DNA of 64,000 nt, from positions 62,001 through 126,000 of the forward strand of contig CAZKKY010000001.1 of assembly GCA_964553715.1 (NCBI GenBank), in the 5' to 3' direction. Source of the stretch: JAGOJE01 sp964553715. GTDB taxonomy: Bacteria > Pseudomonadota > Alphaproteobacteria > Rickettsiales > Rickettsiaceae. The translations under genes were made by a program, and so were the position numbers. A model generated the notes under the pieces. That model worked only from the letters and a program-made list of their open reading frames with translations, had not been told where the DNA came from and ran no database searches. Shown piece by piece: positions 9,157 to 19,570 of the stretch; positions within the stretch are counted from its first letter, which is position 1, and every line of letters starts with the position of its first letter.

Positions 9157-11481
9157 CTAAAGGCTTGTAGACATTCTAATATGAAAACGCATTTGCTCAT
9201 CATATTTTTTATATTTTAAAGGAATAGCCCAATCGATTCTAATAGGCATAATTCTAGTAGTCCACAATATACCAGCGCCAACAGATACTCTAGGAGATTT
9301 ACTGTTATAAATATCTTTTTTATTATAAGAAGTTTCTTCCTTTGCAAGGTCAAAACCCCAAAGCGCACCTACATCAGAAAAAATAGATCCAGATACGTTC
9401 ATCTCTTCAGGTAACCCTATAGGAAAAATAAGCTCCACGCTACCAGTATAAAACCTCTGGCCATTTATTCCTTCACCAGTACGTTTATCTCTAGGACCTA
9501 TGCCACCACCAGCAAAACCTCGTAAATTATAATCACCTACGCTAAATCTATCACTTATTCTTACCTTTTTTTTGTCTACACCATGCATAGTGCCAACAGA
9601 GCCAGAAATCTTCAGAGTGACTTTATTACTAAAAAATGACTTAAACACCTTAGCATCTGCTTGATATTTCAAGAACTTATTGTTACCACCAACTCCAGCA
9701 TATTCATTACTAATAGAAGAAAGTAAGCCATTTTTTGGTACTATCCTACTATCTAATTTATCATATACAAAACTATTAGTTATTGAAGACGTAACAAATT
9801 TACCAACCTGATCTTTAACAAAGTGAGATGCAAGATCGCTTTTCTTTATCGTTAAATCATCTTTCTTGATAAGGTAAGATATATCATGAGATATAGTTTC
9901 TGTAATATCATAACCCGCACTAATTCTAGACCCTATAGATTTAAGAGAGTAAGGCTGAGCCTCTCCACCAAAATTACTAGTAGCCTTAGTACCACTAGAA
10001 GTACTAAAAAAACCGAGACCTAAAGATAAATCTTTATCCATAAAACGAGGCTCAGTAACACCAATATTATAACTTATTCTTTTTGAAGAACGACGCACGC
10101 CAGCATCTAAATGCTTTCCAGTGCCTAACAAATTCCTCTCAGCAAAATTGATAGAACCAAACGGTCCTTCTGAGGAACTATAACCCAAGTCCATACCTAT
10201 AGATGCGGTAGACTTTTCTTCTACATCCAGATTTATATCATAACGATCAGAGCTTCCTTGAACTTTAGAAGTCCTTATATCAACTTTCTCGAAATAATCT
10301 AAATTACGTATTCCTCTTTCGGCTTTTGTAATTTCATTTCTATTGAATATATCTCCTTCTGCAATTTTAAACTCACGACGAATAACATGCTCAGCTGTTT
10401 TCACATTTCCTGTAATATTAATTTTATTAATGAATACCTTATCAGCTTTATTTACAACAAAAACAATATCTACAGTACTTTTTTCAGGATTTTTCCTAAG
10501 GCTAGGAACAACAGAAACTTGAGGATACCCACGATTTCCTAGTTCTTTAGCGATTTTATCTCCAATATTCTCAAGTAAAGTCATATCAAAAATTTTTCCT
10601 TTTTTTACGGAAATAAATTTTTTGATATCTTTATCCCTAACATCTTGCATATTGTTTTCTAATGTTACATCACCAATACGATATTTATTTCCTTCATTTA
10701 TAGAATATGTCGCTATAAAATAAGTTTTGGTAGGATCAAGTTCAGCAGTAACAGAAGAAATATTAACATCAGCGAAACCAACTGATTGATAAAATTTGAC
10801 TAAAAGCTCTTTATCATATTCCATTCTATCAGGATCGTAAGTATCATTACTATCCATGAACTTATACCATGCAGACTCTTTAGTCATGATAACACTCTTA
10901 AGCTCATCTGAGCGATAATTGTTATTACCCACAAAATAAATATGCTTTATTGCAGTTTTAGGACCTTCTGTGATATTAAAAATCACCTTCACTCTATTAT
11001 TTAAAAGCTCCTCTATCTGGGCCACCACATTAATAGAAAAACGACCAGATCGTTTATACATTTCAGTGATTTTATCAATATCAGATTGAATTTTAGCATT
11101 ACTTAAAGAGTCACCAGATTCAGTAAATATCTCTTTAGAAAGAACTGAAGATTTTATTTTACTATTTCCTTTAAAAGCTACAGAAGCTACAAGAGGATAC
11201 TCCTCAACAATAACATTTACTATACCAGAAGATCCTGAGATATTGATGTTTTTAAATAAAGAAGTAGCATAGAGCTGTTTTACAGCTTTATTCTGAGCCT
11301 CCTTAGAAAATTCACCATTAACCTTAAGGCCCAGATAATTCATGATAGTATCTTGTTCTACCCTTTGATTTCCAGATATATTTATTTGCCTTATAACCTC
11401 AGAACAATAGCCCTGAGTAGCAAAAAAAATTTCAAAAGTAACTAAAAAAGTTATGAAAAACCTTATAATATTTTTATTCAC
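9157..11481 (-). CDS. bamA: Outer-membrane protein assembly factor BamA
   Basis: BamA inserts beta-barrel proteins into the outer membrane. The 774-residue length is standard. A signal peptide (about residues 1-26) precedes five POTRA domains (to about residue 420); then comes the 16-strand barrel with a VGDYNLRGF segment corresponding to the family's VRGF loop-6 motif, followed by GIGPRD. The start is a GTG at 11481. The protein ends in Met-Ser-Thr-Ser-Leu, whereas the beta-signal of most outer-membrane barrels ends in Phe or Trp. It heads the minus-strand set bamA-skp-yajC-secD. Confidence 0.97.
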   Translation of the reverse strand: MNKNIIRFFITFLVTFEIFFATQGYCSEVIRQINISGNQRVEQDTIMNYLGLKVNGEFSKEAQNKAVKQLYATSLFKNINISGSSGIVNVIVEEYPLVASVAFKGNSKIKSSVLSKEIFTESGDSLSNAKIQSDIDKITEMYKRSGRFSINVVAQIEELLNNRVKVIFNITEGPKTAIKHIYFVGNNNYRSDELKSVIMTKESAWYKFMDSNDTYDPDRMEYDKELLVKFYQSVGFADVNISSVTAELDPTKTYFIATYSINEGNKYRIGDVTLENNMQDVRDKDIKKFISVKKGKIFDMTLLENIGDKIAKELGNRGYPQVSVVPSLRKNPEKSTVDIVFVVNKADKVFINKINITGNVKTAEHVIRREFKIAEGDIFNRNEITKAERGIRNLDYFEKVDIRTSKVQGSSDRYDINLDVEEKSTASIGMDLGYSSSEGPFGSINFAERNLLGTGKHLDAGVRRSSKRISYNIGVTEPRFMDKDLSLGLGFFSTSSGTKATSNFGGEAQPYSLKSIGSRISAGYDITETISHDISYLIKKDDLTIKKSDLASHFVKDQVGKFVTSSITNSFVYDKLDSRIVPKNGLLSSISNEYAGVGGNNKFLKYQADAKVFKSFFSNKVTLKISGSVGTMHGVDKKKVRISDRFSVGDYNLRGFAGGGIGPRDKRTGEGINGQRFYTGSVELIFPIGLPEEMNVSGSIFSDVGALWGFDLAKEETSYNKKDIYNSKSPRVSVGAGILWTTRIMPIRIDWAIPLKYKKYDEQMRFHIRMSTSL

Positions 11482-11597
11482 AAGAGCCTATCTAAGCATA
11501 ATTAACCAAATAAATTCTTATATCATTTGGGTTAAAAATTACAACAAGAAAAATTGTTTTTTACTTTTTTGAATAAGAAATAATTATAATCAAAAGA

Positions 11598-13031
11598 TCA
11601 AACTATAGATTTTCTCGCAAAATTAGCACTCTTGCCTTTATTACGGTCATTACTATTACGTTCATTACCGAATTTTTTAGTAGGAGATGAAAACTTAGAA
11701 GAATTTCTGCTAGATTTTCTTTCGCCGAATTTAGATCCATTAAAATCGTTTGATTCTGCACTTCTAAAAGGCTTAGTAGATCTTTTTTTATAACCGGTTG
11801 CACCAGTAAATCCGTCTTCTTGTTTAAAGAAATGAGAAACACTAGGAGAATTGTGCGAAATAGCATTTCCTGAATTTCTAAAACCACTTCTAGATCTGTT
11901 CCTTGGACCTTTAGAAGATTTAAATTTACCTTCAAAAGTTGACTTTGTACCTGGATTTAAAAGCTCATTAATAGCATTCCACTTCTTTTTATCTGAAGGC
12001 GTAACAAAGCACAAAGACTCACCTTCCGCTCCTGCTCTTGCGGTACGACCAACACGATGTATATAATCTTCAGGACATTGTGGTAGATCGTAATTAATAA
12101 CGTGCTGAACGTGAGAAATATCAAGACCTCTAGCTGCAATATCAGTAGCAACCATAATACGGTATTTGCTATCCCTAAATTCTCTAATTACCCTCTGACG
12201 CCTACCATGACTTAAATCCCCATGAATAGCATCTGCACTATGATCATCACCACGAAGTTTTTTAGCCATTTTCTCAGCGCCGATTTTAGTTTTTACGAAA
12301 ATAATTATAGAACCATCTCTTTTTTCCAACTGCTCATTAAGTTTGCTATGCTTTTCATCTTCTGATAAAAATAAAATTTCTTGCTTTAAATTCGAGGCAA
12401 CTTCATTAGTAGAAGCAATAGCAATACGCACCGGATTATTTAAATATCTTTCTGCTAAAGAGATTATGTTTTTAGGTAAAGTAGCTGATAAAAGTAGTGT
12501 CTGACGAGAGCTTGGTAAAAATTGTACAATCTTTTCAATTTGTGGAGCAAATCCCATATCAAGCATACGATCCGTTTCATCAAGAACAACAAAATCAATA
12601 TTATTTGGCCTAAAAGTACCTCTAGATAGATGATCATTAACCCTACCAGGAGTTCCAACAATTAATCTTGGACGAGCCTTTAATTGACGCAATTGCCCTT
12701 GCATAGAATCTCCACCTATTAAAAGCGCAGTCTTAATAGAACTTTGCTTACCTAAAAGAGATCTAAGCATATTACTAACCTGTAAAGCAAGCTCTCTAGT
12801 AGGAGTAAGAACAAGAGCCATATTTTGAGGGTTTGATAATAATTTCGTAATTAGCGGAATACCAAAAGCACCTGTCTTACCAGTTCCCGTTTGAGCAGTT
12901 GCCAAAATATCATTACCAGAAAGCGCAACAGGTATAACCTTAGCCTGCACAGGAGTAGGCTTAGCAAAATCAAGAGAGTTAAGCGCGTTAATTAATTGCT
13001 CAGGTAGCCCAAGCGACAGAAAATCTTCCAT
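11598..13031 (-). CDS. DEAD-box ATP-dependent RNA helicase (RhlE-like)
   Basis: DEAD-box helicases unwind short RNA duplexes in ribosome assembly and mRNA decay. The 477-residue protein has the Q motif (TPVQ), motif I AQTGTGKT (residues 46-53), PTRELA, GG, TPGR, motif II, SAT, an ATDIAARGLDI motif V and HRVGRTARAG motif VI. Motif II reads DETD (residues 151-154) instead of DEAD. From about residue 370 a tail rich in Ser, Arg, Lys, Phe and Gly follows, with repeated short basic patches, as in RNA-binding tails of RhlE and CsdA. Which subfamily it belongs to is uncertain. Confidence 0.94.
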   Translation of the reverse strand: MEDFLSLGLPEQLINALNSLDFAKPTPVQAKVIPVALSGNDILATAQTGTGKTGAFGIPLITKLLSNPQNMALVLTPTRELALQVSNMLRSLLGKQSSIKTALLIGGDSMQGQLRQLKARPRLIVGTPGRVNDHLSRGTFRPNNIDFVVLDETDRMLDMGFAPQIEKIVQFLPSSRQTLLLSATLPKNIISLAERYLNNPVRIAIASTNEVASNLKQEILFLSEDEKHSKLNEQLEKRDGSIIIFVKTKIGAEKMAKKLRGDDHSADAIHGDLSHGRRQRVIREFRDSKYRIMVATDIAARGLDISHVQHVINYDLPQCPEDYIHRVGRTARAGAEGESLCFVTPSDKKKWNAINELLNPGTKSTFEGKFKSSKGPRNRSRSGFRNSGNAISHNSPSVSHFFKQEDGFTGATGYKKRSTKPFRSAESNDFNGSKFGERKSSRNSSKFSSPTKKFGNERNSNDRNKGKSANFARKSIV

Positions 13032-13436
13032 AAATAAAACCTTTTAAAATTAGTAAAACTTATTTCCTCTAGCATACTATTAAAAAAGGCTTAGCAAGAA
13101 AACAAGTAGATAACCAAGAAACTATCTTAGTTATTGTTAACAATAGTTATGTGAAAAGTAAGAGAAATAGTCTTAGCTATAGCCTGCCCTTACATCTTTA
13201 TGAGGCATACAGTTTTTAAAAACTCACTTGTAGTGCTTAAGCAAATAATCAGCCCCGGTCCCCATATTCATTTTCTTAAAAATCCTTTCATTTAATAATA
13301 AACAATTATGAAGCAGGAGTTCTAAGCACATCACATATTTTGAGGTAGAAGAATCATACACTATTTTTAAAAGAAATGGAAGTAACTATTTACAAATTGT
13401 CCATCACTTCATAATAAATCTTACAAATACATATCA
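13032..13436. other. Intergenic region without a recognisable gene
   Basis: About 400 bases with no supported coding frame or RNA gene. The only striking structure is a perfect 14-base palindrome at 13132-13145 (TATTGTT/AACAATA), about 100 bases upstream of the helicase start. It could be an operator or a cruciform, or chance in AT-rich DNA. Confidence 0.4.
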
Positions 13437-14750
13437 CTACGTTATTTTATGAGCCCATTTAGAATAGAATATACGGTATAAAAAAATCAAAATCATAATT
13501 ACAGAAGATGTAATAGACATAATCCATATTATAGACAAATCAAGACAGAATATTTGATAAATAAAATATAATGGCACAACCCTTATAAACCAAACAATTA
13601 CAACATCAACAATAGTTGTAAATTTAGTATCTCCGCCAGCTATTAATACACATCCTAATACCCATAAAATACCATCTACTAGATAAAAAATAAGAAGCAG
13701 GAATATACCTTTATATAACTCATCATATAAATTTAAGTCTTCTGTATATAAATTAATAATATTATCTTTGAAGCAAAACAAAATTACCGATAAAAGACAA
13801 AAACATAATATCTGTATTTTTAGAGCAGAAATTATCAGATCTTTTATCTTGTGATATTCACATGCCCCTAAAATATTAGACCCAATACCTATAACAGCTT
13901 TCTGAACCCCCTCACTTGTTGCAAAAATAAGAATTGAAATATTCATACATATATTTTGTATTGTAATTAGATCTGAGCTTGTATCTACTACAATTATCAT
14001 AATGACATACCCACTTAGTATATTCATCATATATCCAATAGAATTTGGTAACCCTATTTTTAAGGTTTTTAACATTATTTCTAAATCAAATCGACATTTA
14101 CGAGTATGGTATTTATTATTTTGAGCCTTACTTAAAAAGATCGTAAATACTATCAAAAACTGTAATAATAGAGCAATAGATGTACCAATAGCAGCACCAG
14201 TAGCACCCATAGGATTAATCCACCCCTCAATTCCAAAAATAAGTAAAAAATTGAGTAAAACATTTATAATATTGCTAATGAAAGAAGCCATAGCAACTAT
14301 TTTTGTTTGTTTTGTACCAATAAAAAACCCTGCAACAGCTGTAAATAAAACATCTAGGAATAAAGATGACATTAATATTCGAAAAAAATCTAAACCACTT
14401 TCTAAAAAAATTTGAGGAATCAAATATGGTCCTAAAAAAAATCCAACAGGCACTAAAATAAAAGCACTAGCTATTCCAAAAAAAATCATTTGCCAGGTTG
14501 ATATTGGAACCTTATCATACTGCTTTGCACCGTTAAAATGACCCGCCATTACTTCAGAAATACCTGCCATAGAATCAAATCCATGCTCAAAAGCAAATAA
14601 AAGAGCACCTACTACTGCAACGGCATTCATTACCATAATATCATAACTAGCAAGCATTATTCTATCTACTGTAATCATTAAGAGAGCAGAAAGAGAACTT
14701 AGCATTAAAGGAAATGCTATTTTAAAGGTAGATGTAAAATTTACTAACAT
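13437..14750 (-). CDS. MATE-family multidrug/sodium antiporter
   Basis: A 437-residue integral membrane protein with about 12 spans in two homologous halves, as in NorM/DinF-type MATE exporters, which expel cationic compounds in exchange for Na+ or H+. Supporting segments are FPLMLSSLSALLMITVDRIML at the N-terminus (first half given as FPLMLSSL and VDRIML), GFFIGTKQTK, NPMGATGAAIGTS and, in the second half, GVQKAVIGIGSNILGA. The substrate is unknown. It is monocistronic on the minus strand, with the cytochrome c gene 52 bases upstream in the same orientation. Confidence 0.9.
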   Translation of the reverse strand: MLVNFTSTFKIAFPLMLSSLSALLMITVDRIMLASYDIMVMNAVAVVGALLFAFEHGFDSMAGISEVMAGHFNGAKQYDKVPISTWQMIFFGIASAFILVPVGFFLGPYLIPQIFLESGLDFFRILMSSLFLDVLFTAVAGFFIGTKQTKIVAMASFISNIINVLLNFLLIFGIEGWINPMGATGAAIGTSIALLLQFLIVFTIFLSKAQNNKYHTRKCRFDLEIMLKTLKIGLPNSIGYMMNILSGYVIMIIVVDTSSDLITIQNICMNISILIFATSEGVQKAVIGIGSNILGACEYHKIKDLIISALKIQILCFCLLSVILFCFKDNIINLYTEDLNLYDELYKGIFLLLIFYLVDGILWVLGCVLIAGGDTKFTTIVDVVIVWFIRVVPLYFIYQIFCLDLSIIWIMSITSSVIMILIFLYRIFYSKWAHKIT

Positions 14751-14802
14751 ATTGATAATTTAATGCCCTATCCGCACCAAAGCAAGCATAATAAAAAAAG
14801 GC

Positions 14803-15369
14803 CTATTTCTCTGGAGGCAAAGCTGGAATAGGAGAATCATGAGCATTGACCCTTAAATATTCTATCACATCAGCAATATCTTGAGGATTACTAAGGCCAG
14901 CAAAAGACATTTTGGTTCCTGGCGCAAATTTTGAAGGCTTGCGAAGCATTTTAAACAAACTTTCATAATCCCATACACCTCCTATATCAATAAGAGCTGC
15001 AGAATATTTGTAATCAGAAATTGACGCCTTCTTCCTATCTACAACACCCCATAAATGCGGACCAACTCTACTTGGTCCATTTTTTTCTAAACTATGGCAT
15101 GAGATACATTTTTTTATAATAGACCCACCATTAGCAATATTTGCACTCTTCATCAAAGCCGGAATATCTATAGGAGTTTCACTTGCAGTACTACTTTCTA
15201 TATTTCCTTCTGTATTAACATTAGAATTATGAACGGGGATAACATATCCCCTTTCTTTCGGAGATAAATTAGGCTTATATAGAATATTGACTATAGTACC
15301 ACATATCATGGCTATTAAGCTAGCAAGCAAAATAGATGCAGCAATTTTATTCAGTTCAAAACCAGACAT
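14803..15369 (-). CDS. Membrane-anchored c-type cytochrome (CycM-like)
   Basis: A 188-residue protein with an uncleaved N-terminal span (about residues 10-29), a flexible linker rich in Ser and Asn, and one class I cytochrome c domain. The haem attachment site is CISCH, followed by GPHLWGVV; the distal methionine lies in GTKMSFAG. Membrane-bound cytochromes of this type carry electrons from the bc1 complex to the terminal oxidase in Alphaproteobacteria, which fits the petABC genes encoded at 32.5 kb. Confidence 0.93.
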   Translation of the reverse strand: MSGFELNKIAASILLASLIAMICGTIVNILYKPNLSPKERGYVIPVHNSNVNTEGNIESSTASETPIDIPALMKSANIANGGSIIKKCISCHSLEKNGPSRVGPHLWGVVDRKKASISDYKYSAALIDIGGVWDYESLFKMLRKPSKFAPGTKMSFAGLSNPQDIADVIEYLRVNAHDSPIPALPPEK

Positions 15370-15563
15370 AAATCTATAATTAATTTAGATATAAAAATCA
15401 AAGAAGGGACCAAAGCACTTACTTAAAGGCCCATCTTTCATTAGTTCATCAAGGATATATAGCATAAACTAATATAGTTGCACAGTTTTTTATCCAAATA
15501 TTGTATATTTAATTCAGATATATGATAATATTCCTAGTACAATTTCTAGGATATAAAAATTTT

Positions 15564-16343
15564 ATGGTCAAAATCATAACTTGGAACATAAACTCGATAA
15601 GGTCACGGACTAATCATCTTTTAGACCTTATAAAAAACGAAGAACCAGATCTACTGCTATTGCAAGAAATAAAATGTGAAGATCATTCATTCCCCTATTC
15701 ATTATTTGAAGGCCATTATAATATCAAAATTCACGGACAAAAAAGTTATAATGGTGTTGCAATATTTTCAAAATTCCCTATTGATGATTTAAAAATAAGC
15801 TTTCCTAATAATATCTGCGAAGATCAAGCGCGGTTTATTGAAATATCATGTAATACTACTTCTGGTTATAGCCGCATTATTTCTCTTTACGCACCTAATG
15901 GCTCAGAGGTTGGAAGTGATAAATTTTTAACTAAACTTAATTTTTTTAATCATTTTATAAAATATTTAGAAGATATCAAGAGTATAGAAGAAAATGTAAT
16001 AATAGGCGGAGATTTCAATATAGCTCCATTCGATATTGACGTATATTCGCCCGATAATCTTGCAAGCAGTGTGTGCTATACATTAGAAGAAAGACACAAA
16101 ATGAGAACGATTTTAAATATCGGATATCAAGATCTATACCGTCTCTACAATCAATCAAAGCAAGAATATAGCTGGTGGGACTATAGAAACCAAGGTTTTC
16201 AAAAAAACCTTGGGATGAGGATAGATACTATCATCGCAAATCCTTTAGCAGCAAATAAACTATCCAACTGCTATATCAACAGCACATATAGAGAACAAGA
16301 AAAACCATCCGACCACGCCCCTGTAGTTGCTATATTTGAATGA
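15564..16343 (+). CDS. xthA: Exodeoxyribonuclease III
   Basis: ExoIII is the AP endonuclease and 3'-5' exonuclease of base excision repair. The start at 15564 gives MVKIITWNINSIRSR, the family's canonical N-terminus with the metal-binding Asn; an upstream in-frame ATG at 15522 would add 14 unconserved hydrophobic residues. Further motifs are LLLQEIK (catalytic Glu), GGDFNIAP (Asp and Asn), a DLYR segment, WWDYR, RIDTIIAN and the terminal PSDHAPVVA with the catalytic Asp-His pair. Length from the chosen start is 259 residues. Confidence 0.96.
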   Translation: MVKIITWNINSIRSRTNHLLDLIKNEEPDLLLLQEIKCEDHSFPYSLFEGHYNIKIHGQKSYNGVAIFSKFPIDDLKISFPNNICEDQARFIEISCNTTSGYSRIISLYAPNGSEVGSDKFLTKLNFFNHFIKYLEDIKSIEENVIIGGDFNIAPFDIDVYSPDNLASSVCYTLEERHKMRTILNIGYQDLYRLYNQSKQEYSWWDYRNQGFQKNLGMRIDTIIANPLAANKLSNCYINSTYREQEKPSDHAPVVAIFE

Positions 16344-16559
16344 GATAATGAATGATAGAATGCTATAACACTACGAAATAAGAATAGCTTAAGGGATGAT
16401 CAACCCAAGTAAAAGAACAAGAGGTAGACGATGAATTCCTCTAATCAAAATCTTGTGCATCTGTATTACCATGGTTCAGGTTATTAAGAATAGAATTACC
16501 GTTGATAATTTTTATAAATAACAATATTATCTTCTAATAATAAATACCAGGTATATCTC

Positions 16560-17324
16560 ATGCTAAATTACTATGGCACATATAGCCTTGCAAAAAAAGA
16601 AATAAGGCGTTTTCTAAAGGTTTATCATCAAACCATAATAGCCCCTGCAATATCTTCAATGATTTTTCTATGTGTATTCATGTTAGCATCTAGCGACCCT
16701 GATCAAATAATTGGAGGGGTAAAATTTATTAATTTCTTGGGATATGGTCTTATTATAATGACTATAGTACAGAATTCTTTTTCAAATAGCCTATCGTCGC
16801 TTATAATGTCTAAAGTAATAGGTTACATAAATGACATTCTCATGCCACCATTTTCTGGTGTAGAAATAATCATAGCATATATTTGCGGATCTATTTTAAG
16901 AGGCATCACATGTGGCCTTGCTATTACCTTATGTTTAATTCCTTTTGTAGACTTTCATATAGCTCATCCAGGACTTCTAGTTTTTTTTACTATATCTTCT
17001 TCTACATTGATGGGACAAGTAGGTATATTATCAGGTATTGCATGTAATACTTTTGATGAAAGCGCAGCAATTACAAGTTATATTATAACACCATTATCTT
17101 TTCTATCAGGAACATTTTATTCTGTAGAAAAGCTACCTTTAATATTACAACATATAAATATTTGTAATCCTTTCTTCTATATAATAGACGGATTTCGTTA
17201 TAGCTTTACAAATCACTCAGATGGGAATGTTCAAGTCGGAATTATCCTAATTTCTACGCTAAATATATTGATATTTTATGTCTTATGTAAGTTATTTGAG
17301 AAAGGATGGAAACTTAGATCATAA
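16560..17324 (+). CDS. ABC-2 type transporter permease (YadH-like)
   Basis: A 254-residue membrane protein with six predicted spans. The N-terminal KKEIRRFLKVYHQTIIAPAIS segment (read as KKEIRRF then APAIS) and the late PLSFLSGTFYSVEKLP motif, followed by NPFFYIIDGFRYSF, are the signature of the ABC-2 permease family that includes E. coli YadH and NodJ. These pump lipids, polysaccharides or drugs with a separate ATPase. No ATPase gene is adjacent, so the partner is encoded elsewhere. The gene is flanked by a strong bidirectional terminator shared with convergent typA. Confidence 0.92.
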   Translation: MLNYYGTYSLAKKEIRRFLKVYHQTIIAPAISSMIFLCVFMLASSDPDQIIGGVKFINFLGYGLIIMTIVQNSFSNSLSSLIMSKVIGYINDILMPPFSGVEIIIAYICGSILRGITCGLAITLCLIPFVDFHIAHPGLLVFFTISSSTLMGQVGILSGIACNTFDESAAITSYIITPLSFLSGTFYSVEKLPLILQHINICNPFFYIIDGFRYSFTNHSDGNVQVGIILISTLNILIFYVLCKLFEKGWKLRS

Positions 17325-17335
17325 ATTCATCTTGA

Positions 17336-17372
17336 TGTAGTTGCTTATTGTATAAAAAATTAAGCAACTACA
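17336..17372. terminator. Bidirectional terminator between the ABC permease gene and typA
   Basis: A perfect 12-base-pair stem (TGTAGTTGCTTA pairing with TAAGCAACTACA) around a 13-base A-rich loop lies between two convergent genes. Confidence 0.75.
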
Positions 17373-17383
17373 AAGCACACAAT

Positions 17384-19210
17384 CTAGTAGGATGATTCTC
17401 CTGACCTTTCGAATCTTTTTCTATCGTTTGGATCTAGATATCTTTTCCTAATACGTATAGATTTAGGTGTAACTTCAACAAGTTCATCAGACTCTATATA
17501 TGCAATAGCCTGCTCTAATGTCATAATTACTGGCGGAATTACTACAACCGCTTCGTCCTTACCAGAAGCACGCACATTTGATAGCTGCTTTGCTTTTAAT
17601 GGATTTACCTCAAGATCGTTTTCTCTATTATGCTCTCCTATTATCATACCCTGATACACCGGAGTGTCTGGAGTAATAAACATCTTTCCCCTCTCTTGCA
17701 AGTTCCAGAGAGCATAAGCAGCTGCCTTACCATCACTATTTGAAATTAATACACCATTTCTACGACCTGGTATTTCTCCTCTAAATGGACCATAAGAATG
17801 GAAAGAGCGATTCATAATACCAGTGCCTCTAGTATCTGTAAGAAACTGCCCATGATATCCTATAAGACCACGAGATGGACCGTGAAAAGTAACACGTGTT
17901 TTACCGCCGCCAGAAGGGCGCATATCTTGCATCTCACATTTACGAAGACTAAGTGATTCTACAACAACACCAACAAAATCATCATCCACATCAACTTGAA
18001 TCTCTTCAATCGGCTCTAGCTGATTACCTGATTCATCTTTCATCATCACTACTCTTGGACGACCTATAGAAATCTCAAAACCTTCTCTTCTCATAGTTTC
18101 AATAAAAACACCCAGCTGCAGCTCCCCTCTTCCAGCCACTTCAAACGCCTCATTATCACTAGAACGAGTAACTTTGATAGCTACATTTCCTTCAGTTTCA
18201 TGCATCAATCTATCACCAATAACACGTGATGTAAGCTTTGTACCCTCACGTCCTGCCATAGGGGAATCATTAACAGAAAATCTCATAACAAGGGTTGAAG
18301 GGTCAATAGGCCTTGAAGGCAAAGCTTCAGATATTTCAGGAGCACACAATGTATCTGCAACGGATGCTTTGGTAATGCCAGCAAGAGCAATAATATCACC
18401 AGCTTCAGCTTCTTCTATAGGAACCCTTTCAAGACCACGGAATGCAAGTATTTTGCTAACTCTTGCATTTTCTAAAAATTCCCCATTACGATCTAATACC
18501 TTAATAGCTTGATTTACTTTAATAGTTCCACTATGTATGCGCCCTGTTAATATTCTGCCCAGATATGAGTTATATTCACGAGTAGTAACAAGCATAGAAA
18601 ATGGCTTGCTTTTATCTGCAATAGGCGGAGATACATGGCTTAAAATGATATCAAACAATGGTGATAAGTCTTTGCGTTCATCATTAAGATGCTTTACAGC
18701 CCAACCTGAACGACCCGATGCGTAAATAATAGGAAAATCTAGTTGCTCTTCTGTAGCATCAAGTGCCATAAAAAGTTCAAATACTTCATCTACAACTTCA
18801 CTAGTCCTTTCATCAGCTCTATCAATTTTGTTTATTACAACAATAGGCTTTAGGCCCAAAGAAATTGCTTTCGATAATACAAATTTTGTTTGTGGCATTG
18901 TTCCTTCTGAAGCATCTACTAGTAATACAACACCATCTACCATGCTAAGAATACGCTCTACTTCTCCACCAAAATCAGCGTGTCCTGGTGTATCTACGAT
19001 ATTAATACGTACGTCTCCTCGCATAATAGATGTGCATTTTGCAAGAATAGTAATTCCACGCTCACGCTCTTGGTCGTTAGAGTCCATAGCTCTTTCAGCA
19101 ACAGATTGATTGTCTCTAAAAGTACCAGACTGTTTTAACATATTATCTACTAGCGTGGTCTTACCATGATCCACGTGGGCTATAATTGCAATATTACGCA
19201 AATTTGACAT
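17384..19210 (-). CDS. typA: Ribosome-associated GTPase TypA/BipA
   Basis: TypA is an EF-G-like GTPase that binds the 70S ribosome and helps 50S assembly and growth under stress. From the ATG at 19210 the protein is 608 residues (a TTG three bases upstream is unlikely). It shows the G1 motif AHVDHGKTTL, the switch I region with ERERGITI, G3 DTPGHADFGGEV, G4 NKIDR, domain II (YLGRI), the EF-G-like domains III and V (GRGELQLGVFIETMRREGFE, read as GRGELQLG) and the TypA-specific C-terminal region with TGTGIMNR-like RGTGIMNRSF and LTPKSIRIRK-like VTPKSIRIRKRYL. Confidence 0.97.
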   Translation of the reverse strand: MSNLRNIAIIAHVDHGKTTLVDNMLKQSGTFRDNQSVAERAMDSNDQERERGITILAKCTSIMRGDVRINIVDTPGHADFGGEVERILSMVDGVVLLVDASEGTMPQTKFVLSKAISLGLKPIVVINKIDRADERTSEVVDEVFELFMALDATEEQLDFPIIYASGRSGWAVKHLNDERKDLSPLFDIILSHVSPPIADKSKPFSMLVTTREYNSYLGRILTGRIHSGTIKVNQAIKVLDRNGEFLENARVSKILAFRGLERVPIEEAEAGDIIALAGITKASVADTLCAPEISEALPSRPIDPSTLVMRFSVNDSPMAGREGTKLTSRVIGDRLMHETEGNVAIKVTRSSDNEAFEVAGRGELQLGVFIETMRREGFEISIGRPRVVMMKDESGNQLEPIEEIQVDVDDDFVGVVVESLSLRKCEMQDMRPSGGGKTRVTFHGPSRGLIGYHGQFLTDTRGTGIMNRSFHSYGPFRGEIPGRRNGVLISNSDGKAAAYALWNLQERGKMFITPDTPVYQGMIIGEHNRENDLEVNPLKAKQLSNVRASGKDEAVVVIPPVIMTLEQAIAYIESDELVEVTPKSIRIRKRYLDPNDRKRFERSGESSY

Positions 19211-19421
19211 CAAAAAAACTCTATGATAAATGATTTGAAAAAATGCATTATATACGAAATTCTAAAAAGATGGTAAGGATTTTTTATTTTATTGGTATTA
19301 CTACTAATTATAAACATAAGAGCTATGTCTAGAAACTTCTCTGTTCTAAATTAATATTACTTATAGTCTATATATACAGTGATCATCACTATAGTTGCTT
19401 TATGTTTTTTATAAAATTTTG

Positions 19422-19451
19422 TTGACTTAGATATGTACTTTAGGCTATAAG
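19422..19451 (+). promoter_or_regulatory. Promoter for tRNA-Pro
   Basis: TTGACT at 19422-19427 and TATAAG at 19446-19451 with an 18-base spacer. Transcription would start near 19458, 36 bases before the tRNA. Confidence 0.6.
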
Positions 19452-19493
19452 ACATCTTGATGATGTTGCATTATATTTGCCATCATATTTATT

Positions 19494-19570
<77 letters not shown>

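Noticed and set aside
11603..12661. Several minus-strand frames of 60-110 residues in the helicase gene
   Set aside because: They are out-of-frame shadows of the helicase, whose own frame carries all motifs.
15522..15563. Upstream start for exonuclease III
   Set aside because: It would add 14 hydrophobic residues not seen in the family; the ATG at 15564 gives the canonical N-terminus.
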